The notes under the pieces are model-generated. The model was not told the origin of the DNA, did no database searches, and saw nothing but the letters and a program-made list of their open reading frames with translations. Positions 58,876 through 64,000 of a DNA stretch of 64,000 nt are shown here, one piece after another. The translations under genes were made by a program, and so were the position numbers. Source of the stretch: Dermacentor variabilis (Eukaryota > Arthropoda > Arachnida > Ixodida > Ixodidae); assembly GCF_050947875.1 (NCBI RefSeq), contig NC_134569.1, positions 208,637,627 through 208,701,626 of the forward strand, read 5' to 3'. Each line of letters opens with the position of its first letter. Position 1 is the first letter of the stretch.

Positions 58876-59510
58876 TATTTATTTAAACATGTCCTTACAG
58901 GCCTCGTATGAGGCATTGGGTAAGGGGGCGTTACAGTAGGATTAAAAAAGTATGTAGGAAAAATAACATAATAGACATACATTATTAACAGACTTTGGAA
59001 AAATGTATACACATATTATACAAGTATTAGAGCATTGTACAAAATAACAGGGTCTGCAATGCACATATTAGAAAAAGACAAACGATACAGTTCCTTCAAT
59101 AAACAATGAAAAAAAAAATGTAGCCACTCCAGTACAAATACTAAGGAATACTAAAAAGATACAAGAATAATAAGCGAAATGATGAGCTCATAAACAAGTG
59201 AGCACATAACTGGAAAAAGAAGAAAAAGCATCATGCACTTTATTGAAGTTAGGTGGTGGAATATGAATTGATGAGCTGGCGGAATTTATCGGGATTATTT
59301 CGGAGACGATGAAATCAGGAAGAGCGTTCCACAGTATAATGGCACGAGGAAGCGCCGACCAGTGGAATGCATGTGTGTTCCCGTAGATGCGTGTGAAGCT
59401 GAGGTGATTATATAATCTGCGGGATGTGAAAGGTGCGACTTCAAGCCGCAAAGATTTCCTATCCGCATGAACGTACCTGTGAAATAATGATATGAGTGCA
59501 AAATCACTCC
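58876..59510 (-). pseudogene. LINE ORF2 C-terminal end and 3' UTR
   Basis: Minus-strand frame (59507-59188) reading 'RLEVAPFTSRRLYNHLSFT' and 'WSALPRAIILWNALPDFI', the F-P-R-x-I-x-x-W-N-x-L-P-like closing motif of CR1/Jockey-like LINEs. The 3' UTR ends in an AAAT simple tail (plus-strand ATTTATTTATTT at 58874-58886), which is where the gypsy LTR begins, so the LTR element landed at or next to the LINE tail. Confidence 0.65.
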
Positions 59511-59527
59511 GAGTACTTAGTGGCTGA

Positions 59528-59550
59528 TGGAATAGATAGATAGATGATAG
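59528..59550. repeat. Short (GATA)n-like microsatellite
   Basis: GATAGATAGATGATAGAAAG-type simple sequence. Confidence 0.7.
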
Positions 59551-61550
59551 AAAGATAGAATCAATTCTTCCCTACTTCTCTGCGTACATATAGTAACCTG
59601 TGTTCCTATCTGCAAAACTGTTTTAAAGAAATTTTACATGTACTGCTGCTTTATTCTCACTTAAATACTGCAATAGAGTAGAATTTCTTGGCCTTCACCA
59701 TCTGCATGGCTTATTGGGAATTTTATTTGCCAATGGGCATCAAAACTAATGAATGCACTAATGAATGCACTCTTCTTTCTTGGCGAGTTGGTTCATCTTG
59801 AAACATGGGTAACAGCGCAAACAGACGACCACTCGTCTCCCTTCTTGTGGTTGTCTGTTTGCTCTACCCATATATTTCAACAGCTCACGTTTCATAACAC
59901 AAGATGAACATACTATAGGCATATAAACTTATCTTAGACGAACCAGCCATGCACAGCAATTCTTATTGGATGGTGTAGACGAAAAAATAGAATATAATGA
60001 AATTTGAAGTATAAAAGCAGTGGCATGAGCAAGAATACTTCTTTTAGATGTGGAATGCAAATGGAAGTTGTCATACGTCAATACAAATATAGTAAACCGG
60101 TGCGCCCGACATGTGACTTGACTTTTTGCAACCTGGAGACAAGTAATCCTAGCATTAAATATACAAGAAAGGCAAAGCCAAATAACGGCTCTGTTTGAAA
60201 GCACTGTACTTTTTGTGTTAAATTAGAGCACTGCTGGCATGTTTTTAGCCATTATTCTAGTTCATTTACATGTTAAATAGCCATGGCCCAGTACATCAGC
60301 AGTTTTAATTTGTGCAATGCCTTAAAGTTTCCTTACTAAATATTCTGTGCAGCTTTTGAGTTCATGGAGAAATTGGAAAAGGTATCAGAAAGCAAAGGTG
60401 TTCAGTATAAATGTTACTCTCTTTTAGGTATCACTGAAACTAATGGCCATTGAAATGTGCATTAGGGAATTGGCTCGCTTGTGTGATCTAGTCAAAGGGA
60501 GCCAATGGAACTAATGGATGTCAATGATCATTGATTTCTATGGTCCTTGAAAGAGCACATGTGACTGGTATAACTTCACATATGAGTTATTTCTCAGGTT
60601 GGAGCTCATCAAGGAGGCCAATCTGAACTGCTCTGCTGAGCAAGTGCCTACAACGTCACTGTGAATAACGTATAAATGGCAAAAAGGATTTTGGAAGTCA
60701 CTCTATATGCAATTTCTAATATCACAGGCACATTATTAAAAACAGTTTAATATTTAATGCTAATGTCCATTAGCATACGTAAAATTAGCATAAACAATAA
60801 GACCAGCAAAATGTTTTTTTTTTTCTGTTGTCTGATTTTTTCCAGTTTCATGTCACCAAGTCGTACCTGCCAACCTGTGAACTATGAAATTTAAAGAAAA
60901 TGCCGTGGGCACAATGTTGGAAGGGAGGAAATTACCCAAATTTTTTAAAGCTTACCCTGAGCATGTAGCTTCTCAGAGATACATGTGTACCTTATTTAAA
61001 ATGGATTACCTTTACACGCAGCACATAAGCAAAACCAAACTTAGAAGTACGCACACACAAACACACACAGTTTTTAGGTCACAGTAACTTTATCGCTGAC
61101 ATTTTCTGACCACATTTAAGGCAGGCTGGTTTTCACCATCAAAAGACCTCCAAGGGTATGGTCAAAGGCTGAGCAGCAAAGCTTTTTAATCAACAGAATT
61201 CACTTCTAGTAAGCTAAAGTTGCAAAGACAGCTGTGCAAAGATCTAAAATCAATGGTTGTATGGCTAAAAGTGTAGGCATATAAACATGACAACAATGTA
61301 AAATGTACATGCAACTACAACATGTAATGTATGAGTAGGGCCCTTCGGCTATTATCTTAAACTTGGCGTAACCAATCTGGTTACTATTTTAAAAGATAAA
61401 ATCAGGGGATAAATTTGGGTTTTGCACTGCGAGGCAGTCTAAAGTTGCGATTTTTCGTGGCAATAGTCAAACTCATTTTGGAACAACAAAGCAATTTCGC
61501 TTTGGCTTTACCCTAGGCACTGGAAAGGCAGAAGACGGGAAGTGAACCAT
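59551..61550. other. AT-rich stretch without recognised genes
   Basis: No conserved coding text. Possible 3' flank of the MULE-type element on the minus strand. Confidence 0.35.
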
Positions 61551-61561
61551 TTCATTATCTG

Positions 61562-62605
61562 CTAGCCATGACAATAAGTGCCTGCGCATTTGGGACTTCT
61601 CAAAAGTAGTCGTGCATAAGCCGATGCCAAATGCAATGGTAAATGCATTTGCAATAGAAAAACACCGCAGTCGTAAATATTCTCTTGACGCTGAGCTGCT
61701 TCAGCATGAACATTAAGAGTATTTGAAGCAAGATGCGAGATATTGATTAATTGATGTACTGCACTAGCTGGAATGGCATCATCCAATGATTCACATAGAA
61801 AAACAGTACCCGTGGGGCTCCACAGTTTGCTACAGTAACCCTATGTCCAGGAGCGATTAGGATTTGAATAAAGGTGTTTTTCTTCTTGAATATAAAGTTC
61901 TGTCCAAGAAAAACATCCTGAAACCCACATATATCTGGAAATTGACGAGATGCAATATATAATGGTGCATTAATAATTGAATCTGACAGCCACGCTGTGC
62001 CTTGCAAGGCCTTTAATTCAGAGGTGCTTATTTTGTAAGGCTTGCAATTATCCGAATCACAATATGCTTCGGCAACGTCATCAATACATCCTTGTGCTGC
62101 CTTACCATCAAGAGCTGGCCATGAGGCGGGTTATTTAAATTTAGAGTTGCAAGAAACAGTAAGACACTTCTTTTTCTCCGTGGTTTGTATGATCCACGCG
62201 TCTTACGTGGTCGGCCACGAGCTGATTGAACGAGAGGGATGCTAAGCACTATTAGCTGCTGTGCTTCATGACTAGGCATGAGGCTTGGGTCTGATCCTTT
62301 TGCAAGAGCCTGATATATTTTTGATCATATGAGACCATTGTATAGTTATTTACATCTGGTAGGTCTTGTGATTCATGTGCAAAGCAGTCTTGGTTGGTGG
62401 AGTTGTCATTTACAGATTCCACTGGAATGCACTCATCGACGTCCACATCACTCTTTGAAATGCTCAGTTCTTCACTGTCTACGTCTTTCCGTTTACAATT
62501 TTTTTCACTGCTTTGTGCCATTTCATCAAATGTCGAATGCTCTTTCTTGTTTCTCGAACAAGTCGCAAGGTTATGAAATAAATCCTCACACTCGCAGTTT
62601 TTCAT
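61562..62605 (-). pseudogene. Ulp1/C48 protease-like segment with AT-hook-like linker, downstream of a MULE transposase
   Basis: Minus strand from 62605: an acidic/basic linker, then 'SARGRPRKTRGSYKPRRKR' (AT-hook-like G-R-P core, about 62215), 'WLSDSIINAPLYIASRQFP' and 'CGFQDVFLGQNF' (about 61985-61900), 'APGHRVTVANCGAP' with a candidate catalytic His, a 'CESLDDA' segment where the usual Asp is Glu, and 'QENIYDCGVFLLQMHL' with the candidate catalytic Cys (about 61660). This is the layout of Ulp1-like (C48) cysteine-protease domains carried by some MULE-type transposons. Frameshifts at about 61765 and 62020. A deSUMOylase-like activity would be a family-based guess, and this copy is unlikely to work. 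Confidence 0.6.
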
Positions 62606-62698
62606 TAAGTTCAGTTTGGCTACACTGCTAATAAGTTTGCAGTTGCCTTTGATAGTTCTAAGAGCCGTGCATGTGCATATTTACATCTAGCCTCTTGG

Positions 62699-64000
62699 TT
62701 ATCGAGCTTTGGCTGTGCCTTTTTTGCTATGTTCGTTGCGAGAATGTTTGTTTGACGACATTGTCAGATCAGTGTCTACAAAATCAGATTTCAGCCAGCG
62801 CTGTGTTACACAACACTCATCGAAATGTTTCTCGTTTTCTTCTGACCTAACAGCAAGGATATGCAGTGCAAGGACATGCAGTTCAAGCTGCCTGCAAGAC
62901 AGCTTGAACTGCATGGTAAATGTGCATATGCAGGCTCTCATTCTATCGCTCACTTGATAGTACTTATTGTCAAGAGAAACAATGTGCTTGTCACCAGAAG
63001 CTGAACATTTTCCTGGATTTTTGGTGAATGTTTGGTACTCTTAACATATCAATCTTTTAGCAGACTCTGTACATTTTGCTGAAACTTTCATGTAAAATGG
63101 CCCAGTCTTGCTGGTGTCAATGCACATCTTTGTTTCTCTGTACTGGGCATAGCTAACTGCAAGAACGTCATGGGTAACATAACCTATCAAAGCTTTCACT
63201 GCTTCAACCAAGTGCATTTCACACCTTAAATATCTCTTGACCTTTTGATTATGACTTTCCATCCGATTGTATTATTTCTTCAACTCTGCACATTAGAACA
63301 ATAAACATGAACCCACATGCTCTTGCAACTGTGCCAGTTTCTATAAAAATACTCCAGCAGGCGTTTGTTATCCTTAAGTATGTCCACAGCTTGTACAAAA
63401 ACCAGCTTGGTAATGACATCTTTTACACTCATTTTATCAACGCTTTTTTAATTATGTTGCATAACTTTGGTGAGTAAGTATTTTAGTACATGGCGTGAGC
63501 ACAAGATCCTACATTCAGACAGAAGCAGAGATAGTTACGTTCATTTCATTTAGGTCTTTGTCCATTACTGCAACTTTGCGCTTGTTCTTTATGACAGGAT
63601 TCAAACAGGAATGTCTCCAGGAAAGAGTAATATTTCAGATGTATCCCGCTAAACAAATGCATAACACACGGGCCTGCCATGGCTAGTTCCATCCTCACAC
63701 AGAACCAAATGCAAGATATGCCCTTCTTGGTTTATTTTACAGGTGCCATCAAAAAAGCAATACTTCGAGTATTTTTGTGCTAACTGGGCCATATTCTTCG
63801 ACTGCAGCAATATGTACAAAACATGATTATCTGCATTTTTTTCTGTGTGCACGTTCCGCCTAGTGTTTTCCGAAAACAATTCATCTTTTTTTTTTCTAGC
63901 AGAAGCGCTTCATGACGTGCACCATCCTTTATTATGTGTTGCTTGCCTCAAGTTTCTGACATCCTGTGAAATAATTAGTTTTCTCCAGAACAACTTGTTT
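62699..64000 (-). pseudogene. MULE-type (ZSWIM-like) transposase, runs off the right edge
   Basis: Minus strand from 64000: 'SQDVRNLRQATHNKGW', then after a shift 'SENTRRNVHTEKNADNHVLY' and 'KYCFFDGTCKINQEGHILHL' with the first catalytic Asp-like D-G-T (about 63760), 'VMDKDLNE' (second Asp region, about 63560), 'FYRNWHSCKSMW' (about 63340), and 'MESHNQKVKRYL' (third acidic residue, 63262). Next come 'TGPFYMKVSAKC', a SWIM-like Cys cluster 'ACICTFTMQFKLSCR' with its His displaced (about 62920), and 'HFDECCVTQRWLKS'. At least three frameshifts. The N-terminal part lies beyond the window. Confidence 0.65.
62875..62915. repeat. Perfect 16-bp inverted repeat, 9-bp loop, in the SWIM-coding part
   Basis: CATGCAGTTCAAGCTG (62875-62890) and its exact complement (62900-62915). 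It overlays the place where the SWIM Cys-x-His should be, which it appears to have disrupted. Confidence 0.85.

Overview
The window is a eukaryotic, almost certainly ixodid-tick, repeat-rich segment. The pointers are tRNA-headed SINEs of the tick Ruka type (four recognisable copies), tick-style Ty3/gypsy Gag, spliced genes with canonical GT-AG introns, microsatellites and long AT-rich gaps. I see no intact conserved host gene. Nearly everything recognisable is a transposable element (TE) or TE-like gene, many nested inside one another. Species-level identity is inference.

Layout: 1-799 tail of a non-LTR retrotransposon. About 910-6650 a decayed PIF/Harbinger transposon (MADF/BESS-like ORF on +, transposase on -); a 3.7-kb hAT-type element with a perfect 8-bp target duplication sits in a 59-bp intron of its transposase, and a mariner lies inside that hAT. 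7.8-9.7 kb gypsy LTR-gag-protease (-). 10.2-10.7 kb decayed tandem repeat. 11.6-12.0 kb second gypsy gag/protease scrap (+). 13.5-14.85 kb LINE 3' end (-). 18.3-19.3 kb octamer-rich block, SINE and probable solo LTR. 20.9-22.3 kb CACTA-like transposase pseudogene (-). 23 kb hairpin plus (CA)n. 24.5-31.5 kb BEN-domain-like gene (+) whose last intron holds a second copy of the hAT-plus-mariner composite, again with a perfect 8-bp duplication. 32-34 kb second octamer block and a complete SINE.

34505-45709 is the most striking object: an 11.2-kb Tc1-like transposon with 1,765-bp terminal inverted repeats, TA target duplication and a transposase that reads as an intact 338-residue DD34E enzyme once two GT-AG introns are removed. 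Intron 2 has been swollen to 5,955 bp by a SINE that was itself hit by a near-complete L1/Tx1-type LINE (15-bp target duplication). A SINE lies at mirror-image positions in both arms.

46.8-51.7 kb has a THAP-domain exon pair and a SWIM-finger exon. 53.7-54.75 kb is a LINE 3' end (+). 56.5-58.9 kb is a gypsy pol whose gag and RT core are deleted, abutting another LINE tail (58.9-59.5 kb). The last 2.5 kb (61.5-64.0, -) is a MULE-type transposase followed by SWIM, AT-hook and Ulp1/C48-protease-like segments, running off the edge.

The recurrent theme is intron tolerance: both hAT copies and the SINE/LINE nest sit in introns with flanking splice sites preserved. All similarity statements come from family recognition by eye, not from searches.
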